Below, piece after piece: positions 15,050 through 23,398 of a DNA stretch of 46,283 nucleotides. Each line of letters starts with the position of its first letter. Within the stretch, counting starts at the first letter, position 1. Source of the DNA: Alphaproteobacteria bacterium. Its GTDB lineage: Bacteria > Pseudomonadota > Alphaproteobacteria > UBA2966 > CAIVPW01. The position numbers and the translations under genes were made by a program. Where the stretch lies: assembly GCA_947481575.1 (NCBI GenBank), contig CANKGV010000018.1, positions 1 through 46,283 on the forward strand, in the 5' to 3' direction. Under the pieces are notes generated by a model, which searched no databases, was not told the origin of the DNA, and saw only the letters and a list, made by a program, of their open reading frames with translations.

Positions 15050-16090
15050 CTAGGAGAGCGTTGCCGGCGGCGCCGGCGGGAGCGCTGCGGGCTGCCCATC
15101 GCGGCCGCGCAGTTTGGCCGTCCCAACCATGCCGGCCCAAACCAGGGCGGCGATCAGGAACACGAGTACATAATCGGTGATTGGGATGCGCAGCACGTCG
15201 GGCAGAGCCGACCAAGTGCGCACGGTTGCGTACGTTGCGGCGACCGCGCCGAAGTAGGTCAGGGCAAAGCCCCAGCGCAACCAGCGCGGCAGACCCAAAC
15301 CGTGCATTTGCGTAACGATGAAGATCGCCGCGAAGCCGAACAGGAACATCGGCCACATGCCGTTGTCTTGCATCACGGCGACGAGGGTGCCGTGCACGAT
15401 CACCAACACCTCTAGGGTGACGGTCCACCACCTGTTGGTGTGCACGCGCGTGAAGAACAGGCTTCCCTGCAACATCAGCAGCGCGGTGTAGAACGTGCCG
15501 GCGACGTGGCCGAGGGTGCCTTCCATCGGGTGGTACCAGAAGGTGTAGATCACGGCCCACGCGAAGTAGTAGCCGTGATACTTGCGCAGCGCCCGGCCCG
15601 GTTCGTTCAACCATGCGACGGGGTGGCCGAAGAACAAGCCGCGCCGGCGGTTCTCCATGATCAGGACGATCACCAACAGCAGCGCGACCGATCCGAACGA
15701 GGTCCAGATCGATACGTCCTGGGCCAGACCATCGTAGGTCAGGTGAGTCTGTCCGAGGTGCAGCAGCACGAAGAAGGCGTTGGCACCGAGCGCCGCCACG
15801 TTGACCGGGTGCAGGGCGGCCGTGTAGCCGAGGCGGCTGCGCTGGGCGTACCAGATCAGGGCCCAGATCGTGACCTGGTGCAGCAGATATCCGGTCCAGG
15901 CGGCCGCGCGCGTCCAGGCGGTTGGGGTGGGGAGCTGCCAGTAGTAGTGCGCCGCGCCGGTGTCGGGCGCGAAGGGGATCGCCGGCAGCAGCTGGGCTAG
16001 GGCACCCGCCAGGGCCGCGAACCCGAAGCAAAATGCGATTCCGGCAGCGAGGGCGAGCCCGGCCCGGGGTTGGGTGGTGCGGTCGGTCAT
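15050..16090 (-). CDS. Ten-TM membrane protein rich in histidine, unknown function
   Basis: The 346-residue protein has about ten hydrophobic segments: near residues 12-35, 66-86, 95-120, 128-148, 175-195, 203-222, 228-247, 252-275, 285-303 and 315-335. Many His residues lie at or near membrane edges (LHQVTIW, HPVN, LLHLGQTHLTYD, RKYHGYYFAW, WYHPMEGTLGHVAG, RVHTNRWW, VIVHGT, TQMHGLG). Such a pattern is often seen with haem or metal binding, but no known family motif was recognised. ATG 16090 is chosen over the in-frame GTG three codons upstream. It is convergent with the cytochrome gene, so a role in that system is possible but only inferred. Confidence 0.6.
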   Translation of the reverse strand: MTDRTTQPRAGLALAAGIAFCFGFAALAGALAQLLPAIPFAPDTGAAHYYWQLPTPTAWTRAAAWTGYLLHQVTIWALIWYAQRSRLGYTAALHPVNVAALGANAFFVLLHLGQTHLTYDGLAQDVSIWTSFGSVALLLVIVLIMENRRRGLFFGHPVAWLNEPGRALRKYHGYYFAWAVIYTFWYHPMEGTLGHVAGTFYTALLMLQGSLFFTRVHTNRWWTVTLEVLVIVHGTLVAVMQDNGMWPMFLFGFAAIFIVTQMHGLGLPRWLRWGFALTYFGAVAATYATVRTWSALPDVLRIPITDYVLVFLIAALVWAGMVGTAKLRGRDGQPAALPPAPPATLS

Positions 16091-16134
16091 GGCGGACACT
16101 GTACGTGAAAACGGGGCCGCCGGATCACCGGCAG

Positions 16135-18144
16135 CTACGCGACGTCGAACGCGGCTACCGGTTCACCGCGGCGATACCGCTCCCACATGGTGCGATAGGC
16201 GCCTTCGATGCCGCGGCGGAACCGATCGGTGTCGAACAGAGGCAAGGTTGCACGGCCGCGCGCAAGCTTGTCTTTGACCGCCCGAAGCTGTGCCGCGTCA
16301 GTGGCGTAGCGTAGCGCTACCGCCTCATAGGCGCCGAGCGAGTCGGTCACTAGGTCCGGCAGGCCCGCGGCGCGCAGCAGGCTGGCAGCAACCCGACCCT
16401 GAAACGCAGTGCCGATGCACGTGAGTACCGGCACGCCGGCCCACAGGGCGTCCGCGGTGGTCGTGTGCGCGTTGTAGGGCAGGGTGTCGAGGACCAGGTC
16501 GGCGTGGCGATGGCGGGCCAGGTGCTCGGCCACCGGGACACTTGGCGCGAATACCAGACGCTCCGGAGCGACACCGCGCGCGGCGGCTTCCCGCCGCAGA
16601 TTGCCCACGGCGAGGGCATTGGTGGCGAACAGCCACAGGACGCTGCCCGGCACCGCCGCGAGTAGGCGCATCCAAATATCGAACACGGCCGGGGTGATCT
16701 TGTAGGCGCTGTTGAAACAGCAAAACACGAAGCCGGCGTCAGGCAAGCCGAGCGCCTGCCGGCCTCCAATGGGGTCGGCGATGGCGCGCGTCGAATCGTT
16801 CACCTGGTAGCTGCCGGGCAGCCGGACCACTGCTTCGCGGTAGAATCGCTCGTCCCCTCCCGGGATCACGGTGGCGTCGGCGAGGATGTAGTCGATCCAT
16901 TCCGCTCCCATGGTGCCGGGATGGCCGAGGTAGTTGATCTGGATCGGCGCCGGACGGAACGCGAGGATTCCCGGGCGGCCATGCTTGGTGTAGCCCTTGA
17001 GGTCGACGGCGATGTCGACCTGCAGCTTGCGCAGCATCTCCGCCGCCTCGTGGTCGCCCATCGCGCTGACGTCGACGAATCGGTCGCACGCGCCGCGGAT
17101 CCGGGCGGACATCGCGTCGGCTTGCACATCGCCGATCTCAATACCCAGGACCTCGAACTGTGAGCGATCGTGAGTCTCCAGCAGTCGGGCCAGCAGGTAC
17201 GAAGTGGCGTGGTTGTGGAAATCCGACGACAGGTAGGCGACGCGAAGCCTTTGGTGCAGGAAGGGCGTTGCGGCCCGCAGCGGCGGCGGGAGCGGCATGA
17301 ACTTCGCCTCGGCAAAGGCACGGGCGCACGCCAGGTTGTCTTCGGGCCGGTCGCAGACGGCGAGGAACAGAAACGGGTGGAACGCCAGCGGGCGGCGCCG
17401 GAAGCGATCGACGATCTCGCCCGCCGCCGGAATCGCGGCCCAGTCGCAGCCCAACATGCGTTGAAACACCGCATTGCCCGCGGCGCCGGGGAGGTCCGGT
17501 TGCAACTCGGCAGCGCGGGCAAACGCGGCGGCGGCTTCGTCGTGCCGTTGGAGGTCGCCGAGCACGATGCCGCGGTTGTTGTGAGCGCTGGCGTGGCGCG
17601 GATTGAGGGCCAGCACTTGGTCGAACGCGGCCAGCGCCTCGCTGTAGCGGCCCAGCTCCATGAATGCGCTGGCGCGGTTGTATTGCGCATCGACATGCGG
17701 CGGCTTGAGCGCAATGGCGCGGTCATAGTCGGGCAGGGCGCGCGCGAAGTTCCGGGTTTGGGCGAGAGCGTTGGCGCGATTGTTGTAGGCCTCGGCGAAG
17801 TCGGGGCGCAGCGACACGACCCGGTCGTAGGCGGCGATCGCATCGGCCATGCGGCGCAGTTTGCGCAGGACGTTGCCGCGGTTGTAGTGGGCCTCGGCGT
17901 AGTCCGGCTGCAAAGCAACCGCCTTGGACAGCGACCGCAGCGCGTCGTCGAGGCGGTCCTGGGCCGCCAGCGACAGCCCCAAGAGATGTAGCGCCGCAGG
18001 ATCGCGCGGGGTGCGCGCGAGGACCGAACGGCATACCAGCTCGGCTTGCGCCGGGTTCCCCGCCTGCAGGGACGCGAGTGCTTGGCGCAGAGGCAGGGCA
18101 GTACACTCCTGTGCGGGATTCGCTGGACCGGTATGACGCTCCAA
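16135..18144 (-). CDS. TPR protein with O-GlcNAc-transferase-like (GT41) domain
   Basis: The 669-residue protein has about seven TPRs (residues 20-260; ALHLLGLSLAAQDRLDDALRSL, AEAHYNRGNVLRKL, AEAYNNRANAL and similar units). A two-lobed GT41/SPINDLY-type glycosyltransferase follows (about 300-660), with RVAYLSSDFHNHATS, DLKGYTKHGRPGI, QINYLGHPGTMGAEWIDYI, CFNSAYKITP and DTLPYNAHTTTADALWAGVPVLT. These match the UDP-sugar binding region of bacterial OGT homologues. It is probably cytoplasmic and glycosylates proteins; the acceptor is unknown. The start is uncertain: TTG 18144 was taken because no ATG or GTG lies near the natural N-terminus. It diverges from greB. Confidence 0.85.
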   Translation of the reverse strand: MERHTGPANPAQECTALPLRQALASLQAGNPAQAELVCRSVLARTPRDPAALHLLGLSLAAQDRLDDALRSLSKAVALQPDYAEAHYNRGNVLRKLRRMADAIAAYDRVVSLRPDFAEAYNNRANALAQTRNFARALPDYDRAIALKPPHVDAQYNRASAFMELGRYSEALAAFDQVLALNPRHASAHNNRGIVLGDLQRHDEAAAAFARAAELQPDLPGAAGNAVFQRMLGCDWAAIPAAGEIVDRFRRRPLAFHPFLFLAVCDRPEDNLACARAFAEAKFMPLPPPLRAATPFLHQRLRVAYLSSDFHNHATSYLLARLLETHDRSQFEVLGIEIGDVQADAMSARIRGACDRFVDVSAMGDHEAAEMLRKLQVDIAVDLKGYTKHGRPGILAFRPAPIQINYLGHPGTMGAEWIDYILADATVIPGGDERFYREAVVRLPGSYQVNDSTRAIADPIGGRQALGLPDAGFVFCCFNSAYKITPAVFDIWMRLLAAVPGSVLWLFATNALAVGNLRREAAARGVAPERLVFAPSVPVAEHLARHRHADLVLDTLPYNAHTTTADALWAGVPVLTCIGTAFQGRVAASLLRAAGLPDLVTDSLGAYEAVALRYATDAAQLRAVKDKLARGRATLPLFDTDRFRRGIEGAYRTMWERYRRGEPVAAFDVA

Positions 18145-18218
18145 CGCCGCCGCCTCAAGGATTTTCTGGCCGCAGGGCGTATAGTCCGGTGACGCTGCCG
18201 CCCCAACCGAGAGTGCGC

Positions 18219-18767
18219 GTGTCCAAAGCCTTTACCAAGGAAACCGACGAAGACAACGACGAGCCGCCCGCCAGCGGCCCGGCCGCGGTTGGGCGCAACT
18301 TGATTACGCCCGCCGGGTTGGAACGGCTGCGCGCGGAGCTGCAGCAGCTGCGGCGGGTGGAGCGGCCGTCGGTCGTCGAAAAAGTCTCGTGGGCGGCCGG
18401 CAATGGCGACCGTTCGGAGAACGGCGACTACATCTTCGGCAAGCGGCGGTTGCGCGAGATCGACAGCCGCATGCGGTTCCTGGGGAAGCGTATCGAGATC
18501 GCCGAGCCGGTCGATCCCGCTCGCCAGCGGATGCGCGACCAGGTGTTCTTTGGCGCCACGGTGACCTATGCCGAGGCGGATGGGTCCGAGCGGACCGTCC
18601 GGATCGTTGGCGCGGATGAGGCCGGCGCCAGCGAGGGCGACATCAGCTGGTTGGCGCCGGTGGCGCGCGCGCTGATGAAGGCGCGGGTGGGTGAGGCGGT
18701 GGAACTGGCGAGCCCTTCGGGACCGCGAATGCTGCGCGTAGTTCGGATCGCCTATCCCGGCGGTTGA
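18219..18767 (+). CDS. greB: Transcription elongation factor GreB
   Basis: The 182-residue cytoplasmic factor stimulates cleavage of backtracked RNA in RNA polymerase. It begins SKAFTKETDEDND, as in alphaproteobacterial GreB. The N-terminal coiled coil (residues about 30-105) carries the tip NGDRSENGDYIFGKRRLREID with the acidic residues that hold the catalytic Mg. The C-terminal FKBP-like domain has DQVFFGATVTYA and GDISWLAPVARALMKA. The second GTG at 18219 was chosen because it gives the family's usual VSKAFT start. Divergent from the OGT-like gene with 74 bp between starts. Confidence 0.92.
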   Translation: MSKAFTKETDEDNDEPPASGPAAVGRNLITPAGLERLRAELQQLRRVERPSVVEKVSWAAGNGDRSENGDYIFGKRRLREIDSRMRFLGKRIEIAEPVDPARQRMRDQVFFGATVTYAEADGSERTVRIVGADEAGASEGDISWLAPVARALMKARVGEAVELASPSGPRMLRVVRIAYPGG

Positions 18768-18836
18768 TCCGGCGCAATGCACCGGCCGGTGCGGTGGTAT
18801 TCTGATGGGGCAACTCCTCCGGAACAGGGACTTCCC

Positions 18837-19226
18837 ATGTCGCATTTCCACGCCGTCGTTTGGATCGACCACGCCGAAGCCAAGATCTTCGAGTTCGCCG
18901 AGAAGGCCGTTGAGCGCAAGCACGTAAAGAACGCGCACGCGCAGCACCTGCACCACAAGGCTGGCGCGATCGGCACCGGCAAGGCCGCGGTCGACGCCGG
19001 GTTCCTGAAGGACATTGCAGCCGCACTAGCGGACGCCGGCGAGATTCTGGTGGTCGGTCCGGGTAGCGCCAAGCTTGACCTGGTCCGTCATCTGCACCGT
19101 CACGCCGCCGCGGTTGAGGCCAAGGTGGTTGGCGTCGAAAGCGCCGATCACCCGACCGATGGGCAGGTGGTTGCGCACGCCCGTGCGTACTTCGCGGTCA
19201 AGGACCGTACGCTACCGCAGCACTAA
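18837..19226 (+). CDS. Small conserved protein, eRF1/Pelota middle-domain-like
   Basis: The 129-residue cytoplasmic protein begins MSHFHAVVWIDHAEAKIFEF. It has a His-rich stretch (HAQHLHHKAGAIGTGKA) and then a Rossmann-like section ending in EILVVGPGSAKLDLVRHLHRH and HPTDGQVVAHARAYF. It matches a bacterial family often annotated 'translational machinery protein', which resembles the middle domain of eRF1/Pelota. The link to ribosome rescue is by fold only. The start is supported by GGAACAGGGA upstream of ATG 18837. Confidence 0.65.
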   Translation: MSHFHAVVWIDHAEAKIFEFAEKAVERKHVKNAHAQHLHHKAGAIGTGKAAVDAGFLKDIAAALADAGEILVVGPGSAKLDLVRHLHRHAAAVEAKVVGVESADHPTDGQVVAHARAYFAVKDRTLPQH

Positions 19227-19391
19227 CACGGCGGGCGGCGGCGTGCCTGGCCCGGCGCAATCGAGCGCCGGGAGTGCCGCGGCATACCGAGGCAATCATC
19301 CCAAGTTGGTATTTTCCGCAAATTAGTGGCCCGCGCGCTGGGCTGTGACCCCGCGGCGGTATTTGCCAGCTTGCTGCGGGAACGGACCTAG

Positions 19392-19754
19392 CTACTCCTC
19401 CATGGGAGCGTCGTCGTCGTCATCCGGGTATCGCGTGCCGTGATCGCCGATGACGCGGCGGCTCCAATGATCCCGCAGGTAGTCGGCCACTCGCTCCGGC
19501 AGGTGGTGCCAGTACGCCGTGGCGCCGTCGACGACCACCAAGGGATCGTTCGGCCCCACCAGCGCGCGCAACTGGTCCGCCAAGTCCTGGGCGTCGTCCG
19601 CAGTGCTGACGAAGTAAAGCTCCTCATGAATCTCGGCCCAGTGGTCCTGGGCATGGATCACCTCCAGCACCGCCACGCGGCGTGCCGCGAGTTGCGCCGC
19701 AGGGTCGCCTTTGCCTTTGATCAGGTGGAACGACACGAACAGATTGTTGATCAT
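19392..19754 (-). CDS. Small protein with a possible Cas2/VapD-like fold
   Basis: This 120-residue protein was not recognised with certainty. Predicted order is beta (NNLFVSFHLI), helix, beta (AEIHEELYFVST), helix (AQDLADQLRALV), beta (DPLVVVDGATAYWHHL), helix, then an acidic tail (DDDDD). The S/H-x-L after the first strand, the 'ELYFVST' strand and the 'DPLVVV' strand recall the ferredoxin-like fold of Cas2/VapD relatives. There is no CRISPR array or cas gene nearby. Start ATG 19754 has CGAGG upstream. Divergent from the YkgJ-type gene by 52 bp, so they may share a control region. Function unknown. Confidence 0.55.
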   Translation of the reverse strand: MINNLFVSFHLIKGKGDPAAQLAARRVAVLEVIHAQDHWAEIHEELYFVSTADDAQDLADQLRALVGPNDPLVVVDGATAYWHHLPERVADYLRDHWSRRVIGDHGTRYPDDDDDAPMEE

Positions 19755-19806
19755 CGAACCTCGGGGGGTGGCCGGCTGGGGCCAAACCTAATGATATGCT
19801 TGCCCG

Positions 19807-20352
19807 ATGAGCAATGCCGATGCGCTGGTCCCGGATCGCAGCTGCGGTACGTGCACGCTGTGTTGCAAGGTCATGGGCGTCCGGGAACTGAACAAACCGG
19901 CCGGAACGTGGTGCACCCACTGCGATCCGCGCCGCGGCTGCGGCATCTATGAAACGCGGCCCTCGGGTTGCCGCGAGTTCTTCTGCACATGGCGTATCGA
20001 GGCCAGCATTCCGGAATGGTTCCGGCCGTTGACCTCGAAGCTGGTGCTGGCGGTGGAGCAGCAGGGACGCCGCCTGGCCATTCACGTCGACCCAGGCACG
20101 CCGCAGGCGTGGCGCCAGGAGCCATACTACCGGCAACTCAAGGTGTGGGCCCAGGAAGCGGTCGCGACCAACCGCCAGGTCATTGTGCGGCTCGGCAAAC
20201 GCATGATCGCGGTCCTGCCGGATTGCGATGTCGACGTAGGCGTGGTCGGCGAGGACGAGACGGTGGTGACGGCTGCCCGCCAGACGCCGAGCGGGCTCGC
20301 TTACACCGCCTACCGGGCCAAGGTTGCCGATCTGCTGGGTGGCGGCACGTGA
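19807..20352 (+). CDS. YkgJ-type cysteine-cluster protein, copy 1
   Basis: The 181-residue cytoplasmic protein has the CxxCxxCC cluster of the YkgJ family (Cys 13, 16, 19 and 20). More Cys follow in WCTHC, RGCGIYETRPSGCREFFC. The family is thought to bind Zn or Fe through this cluster. The C-terminal half (RLAIHVDPG, VIVRLGKRMIAVLPD) is a beta-rich domain shared with the next gene. Its stop overlaps the GTG of that gene (GTGA), so the pair is translationally coupled. Function unknown. Confidence 0.8.
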   Translation: MSNADALVPDRSCGTCTLCCKVMGVRELNKPAGTWCTHCDPRRGCGIYETRPSGCREFFCTWRIEASIPEWFRPLTSKLVLAVEQQGRRLAIHVDPGTPQAWRQEPYYRQLKVWAQEAVATNRQVIVRLGKRMIAVLPDCDVDVGVVGEDETVVTAARQTPSGLAYTAYRAKVADLLGGGT

Positions 20353-20942
20353 GCGATGATTTCGACGCCACGCTGGATGCGATGGCGGCAGCGCCCCCGG
20401 CGCACGAATTGGTGCCGGGACGCGAGTGCGGCACGTGCACCATGTGCTGCAAGGTGATGGGCATCCGTGAAATCGCGAAGCCGCCCGGCCAATGGTGCAC
20501 CCACTGCACGCCGGGCCAAGGCTGCGGCATCTATGAGACGCGGCCGTCCGCGTGCCGGACGTTCTATTGTGGCTACCGCGTGCGCAGCTACGTGCCGGAG
20601 GCGTGGAAGCCGACGGCGTCGCGCATGATCATCCTCGAAGAGAGCGGCGGCGTGCGCCTCGCGGTGGTCGTCGATCCCGGCAGCCCCAACGTGTGGAAGC
20701 AGCAGCCGTTCTACGCGCAGATCAAGGCGTGGGCGCGGATCGGTGCACAAAATCAGCAGCAGGTGCTGGTGCGGGTCGGTAAGCGCGCGATCGTGATTCT
20801 GCCCAACGAGGACGTGGACCTGGGGGTGGTCGGGCCGGGCGAGACCATCATGACTGAAGTGCGCCAGACTGCACTGGGGCCGGTTTTCCGCGCCTACCGC
20901 ACCAAGGCGCCGCCCGGCGCGGAGCCGAGCCCCGCCGGCTAA
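20349..20942 (+). CDS. YkgJ-type cysteine-cluster protein, copy 2
   Basis: The 197-residue protein is a tandem paralogue of the upstream gene, with the same CGTCTMCCK cluster, WCTHCTPGQGCGIYETRPSAC and a matching C-terminal domain (VDPGSPNVWKQQPFYAQIKAWA, VLVRVGKRAIVILPNEDVD). It has an extra 17-residue N-terminal stretch. GTG 20349 overlaps the stop of copy 1 and is the only start consistent with the domain edge. Its stop overlaps the convergent pirin gene by 4 bp. All cluster Cys are kept, so both copies should bind metal. Confidence 0.8.
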   Translation: MSDDFDATLDAMAAAPPAHELVPGRECGTCTMCCKVMGIREIAKPPGQWCTHCTPGQGCGIYETRPSACRTFYCGYRVRSYVPEAWKPTASRMIILEESGGVRLAVVVDPGSPNVWKQQPFYAQIKAWARIGAQNQQQVLVRVGKRAIVILPNEDVDLGVVGPGETIMTEVRQTALGPVFRAYRTKAPPGAEPSPAG

Positions 20943-21640
20943 TGCGCAGCTAGGTCGAACACCAGCACATCGGATACGGTTTCGGCAGACAGGGCGAACT
21001 CCAACTCTCCGGTAATGGCCGCGCCGTCGCCCTCACGCAATTCCGTTGCCCCGACCGCCGCGATACCCGACGCCACTTGGACCCACGCTGCGCGGCCCGG
21101 CGCCAGTACCTGTGTCACCGATTGGCCAGGCGCGAGGTGGGCGCGAAACAGGCGAACGTCCTGGTGGATGGTGATGGTCCCGGGCGCGGCGCCAGGGGCG
21201 CCGATCAACTGCAGTTGGCCGCCAGTGCCTTCCGGCAGGGCTTGCTGCTGATAGCTGGGTGCAAGTCCAGTGCGGCCGGGGACGATCCAGATTTGCAGGA
21301 AGTGCACCGGTTCGGTCTGCGATGCGTTGAACTCGCTGTGACGGATGCCGGTACCGGCGCTCATGCGCTGCAGTTCGCCTGGCCGGATCACGGTGCCGTT
21401 GCCTAGGCTGTCCTGGTGGGCGAGCGCACCCGAGAGCACGTAGGTCAGGATCTCCATATCGCGGTGGCCGTGGGTCGGAAACCCGCCGCCCGGAATCACG
21501 TGGTCATCGTTGATGACGCGTAACGCGTGGAAGCCCATGTGAGCTGGGTCGTGATAGCCGCCGAAGGAAAACGTGTGGCGGCTGTCGAGCCAGCCGGTGT
21601 GGGTCGTGCCACGCATGGTGCGGTCGCGAAACTGAATCAT
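20939..21640 (-). CDS. Pirin family protein (YhhW-like bicupin)
   Basis: The 233-residue bicupin has the four metal ligands of pirins: His 57 and His 59 (PTHGHRDMEI), His 101 and Glu 103 (GIRHSEFN). The N-terminal TGWLDSRHTFSFGGYHDPAHMGFHALRVIND stretch, noted here in parts (DSRHTFSF, GYHDP), is a family mark. Such proteins bind Fe and some show quercetinase activity; the physiological substrate is unknown. The second cupin (about 130-230) lacks ligands, as in YhhW. Divergent from the OsmC gene, so both may respond to redox stress. Confidence 0.9.
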   Translation of the reverse strand: MIQFRDRTMRGTTHTGWLDSRHTFSFGGYHDPAHMGFHALRVINDDHVIPGGGFPTHGHRDMEILTYVLSGALAHQDSLGNGTVIRPGELQRMSAGTGIRHSEFNASQTEPVHFLQIWIVPGRTGLAPSYQQQALPEGTGGQLQLIGAPGAAPGTITIHQDVRLFRAHLAPGQSVTQVLAPGRAAWVQVASGIAAVGATELREGDGAAITGELEFALSAETVSDVLVFDLAAH

Positions 21641-21720
21641 GCGGATAAAGGTTGGTTTCGCGGCGCCAGGGTCAAGCCGTAGACTGGCGCGAGCATAACT
21701 GCTGGCAGGGAGACTGCACT

Positions 21721-22149
21721 ATGGCTAAGAACCGCAAGGCCGCCGCCCTATGGACGGGCGGGTTGAAGGACGGCAAAGGCACGCTGTCCACCGAATCCAA
21801 CGTGCTGAAGAACACGATGTACAACTTCAGTGGGCGCTTTGAGGCCGGTACCGGCACCAACCCCGAGGAACTGATCGCCGCGGCCCAGGCCGGTTGCTAC
21901 GCCATGGCGCTGTCGGCCGACCTGGGTGACGCAGGCTTCAAACCGTCGATAATCTCGGCCAGCGCGTCCGTTACCCTGGACGAGGTCGGCGGTAGGCCGA
22001 CCATCACCGCTATTCATGTCGATGTTCGTGCCAACGTTCCCGGCATCACGCGTGAGACGTTCAACAAGATCGCCGAGGCGACCAAGTCCGGCTGCCCCGT
22101 GTCACGGGTGCTCAACGCGCCGATCACCCTTTCAACCACGCTCGAGTAG
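21721..22149 (+). CDS. OsmC family peroxiredoxin
   Basis: The 142-residue cytoplasmic protein matches OsmC, which reduces organic hydroperoxides. The two reactive Cys are in AGCYAMALSADL (about residue 59) and SGCPVSRVL (about 125). GTNPEELIAAAQAGC is the family's hallmark helix entry. Start ATG 21721 is supported by AGGGAG. Pcm follows 6 bp later, so the two are probably co-transcribed as a stress and repair unit. Confidence 0.92.
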   Translation: MAKNRKAAALWTGGLKDGKGTLSTESNVLKNTMYNFSGRFEAGTGTNPEELIAAAQAGCYAMALSADLGDAGFKPSIISASASVTLDEVGGRPTITAIHVDVRANVPGITRETFNKIAEATKSGCPVSRVLNAPITLSTTLE

Positions 22150-22155
22150 CCCTCG

Positions 22156-22839
22156 GTGGCCGGTGCAGTAGACGACGACGCTCTCGCGGCGCGCCGTGCC
22201 GACATGGTGCGCGCGATCGCCGGCGATGCCATGGCGACCGCCGACGCGACCGGTCGCAAGGCGTTCAGCGAGCGGGTAATGCAGGCGATGGGCGGGGTGC
22301 CCCGCCATGCCTTTGTCGGACCCGGCCAACAGGGCGACGCGTACCGCAACGTGCCGTTGCCGATCGGTCAGGGGCAGACGATCTCCCAGCCCTATGTTGT
22401 AGCGCTGATGACCGATGTCCTTGACCTTGCGCCCAGTGATCGCGTGCTGGAGGTCGGCAGCGGGTGCGGATACCAGAGCGCGGTGCTGGCGCGGCTCGCC
22501 GCGCACGTCTACGCGGTGGAAATCGCTCCGAAGCTCGCCGACGCGGCGGCAGCCCGCCTCAAAGCGCTCGGGGTGACCAACGTCACCGCTCGCACCGGCG
22601 ATGGCGCCGAGGGCTGGCCGGAATACGCGCCGTTCGATGCGATTCTGGTGGCCGCCGCACCGCGTGAGATTCCGCCGGCTTTGATCGCTCAACTGAAACC
22701 GGGTGGCCGCCTGGTGTGTCCGGTCGGCAAGCACACCCTGGCGCAAGACCTGCTGCTGGTGACCAAGGACGCCAAGGGCGGCGTGTCGACGCGCCGCATC
22801 TTGCCGGTGGCGTTTGTGCCGCTGACGCGCGGAGCGTGA
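22156..22839 (+). CDS. pcm: Protein-L-isoaspartate O-methyltransferase
   Basis: The 227-residue cytoplasmic enzyme methylates isoaspartyl residues with S-adenosylmethionine to start repair of damaged proteins. Motif I, VLEVGSGCGYQSAVLA, lies near residues 95-110. The substrate loop is IGQGQTISQPYVVALM, and DAILVAAAPREIPPAL and LKPGGRLVCPVG follow in the expected order. The start is GTG 22156; ATG 22204 is an alternative giving a length nearer typical Pcm. Right downstream of osmC and convergent with the galE remnant. Confidence 0.88.
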   Translation: MAGAVDDDALAARRADMVRAIAGDAMATADATGRKAFSERVMQAMGGVPRHAFVGPGQQGDAYRNVPLPIGQGQTISQPYVVALMTDVLDLAPSDRVLEVGSGCGYQSAVLARLAAHVYAVEIAPKLADAAAARLKALGVTNVTARTGDGAEGWPEYAPFDAILVAAAPREIPPALIAQLKPGGRLVCPVGKHTLAQDLLLVTKDAKGGVSTRRILPVAFVPLTRGA

Positions 22840-22844
22840 CCGGG

Positions 22845-23255
22845 TTAGCCGTTGGCCCGGTGCCAGGCGACGGCGGTACGCAACAGTTCGTCGAGCCGGT
22901 CGTACCGTGGCTTCCACTTGAGGACCGCGCGCGCCTTGGCTGCGTCGGCGACGAGTATGGCGGGATCACCGGCCCGGCGCGGCGCGTCGATGGTTGGGAC
23001 CGTCAATCCCAACGAACCAAGCGCATCGACGATATCGCGCACCGAGTAACCCCTGCCGATGCCTAGGTTGAGCGCGAGGATCACCCCGCGGGGTCCGATG
23101 AGGAGGCGCCGAACGATGTGCGCGGACGTGCCTGCGGGGGAACCGGCGGAGCGGGATGCGAGCATGCCGGCGAGTGTGGACGAGTCTGTGGCCATGGCCT
23201 ACGCCGAGACGCTATGCGGATGCGAATGTAGCCGCTGGTCTGCACCGCCGGAACG
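22845..23255 (-). pseudogene. Decayed 3' remnant of UDP-glucose 4-epimerase (galE)
   Basis: About 80 residues at the C-terminal end match GalE: NLGIGRGYSVRDIVDAL, APRRAGDPAILVAD, KARAVLKWKPRYD, LDELLRTAVAWHR. GalE is normally about 330 residues, so some three quarters is gone. The segment upstream of about 23084 in the same frame bears no GalE similarity. A weak trace (GYIRIRIA, compare DYIHVxDLA) in another frame up to about 23255 suggests frameshift and decay. No functional product is expected. Confidence 0.75.
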
Positions 23256-23279
23256 CAAATATCGGACCCGATCAACGCA

Positions 23280-23305
23280 CGAAGCCCCGCGGGGGCGGGG
23301 CTTCG
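23280..23305. terminator. GC-rich hairpin, terminator-like
   Basis: CGAAGCCCCGC pairs with GCGGGGCTTCG over 11 bp with a GGGG loop. There is no U run on either side, so direction is undecided. It may once have ended a gene lost with galE. Confidence 0.45.
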
Positions 23306-23366
23306 GCGGAGACACCTGAGGAGTGTGCAAAACTAAGCTGGTAAACCAGGCTCGCGGGAGGGAGGA

Positions 23367-23398
23367 CAAACCCGCCGGTCGGGCAACCGGCGGGTTTG
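23367..23398. terminator. Long perfect hairpin, terminator-like
   Basis: CAAACCCGCCGGT pairs with ACCGGCGGGTTTG over 13 bp with a 6-nt loop (CGGGCA). No U tract follows on either strand. It is either a terminator of an unseen transcript or a structured RNA element. Confidence 0.5.

Noticed and set aside
19310-19391. A frame ending in LVARALGCDPAAVFASLLRERT that resembles the tail of an XRE-type regulator
   Set aside because: The helix-turn-helix part is absent upstream and GC-rich DNA gives such frames by chance; too weak to call a pseudogene.
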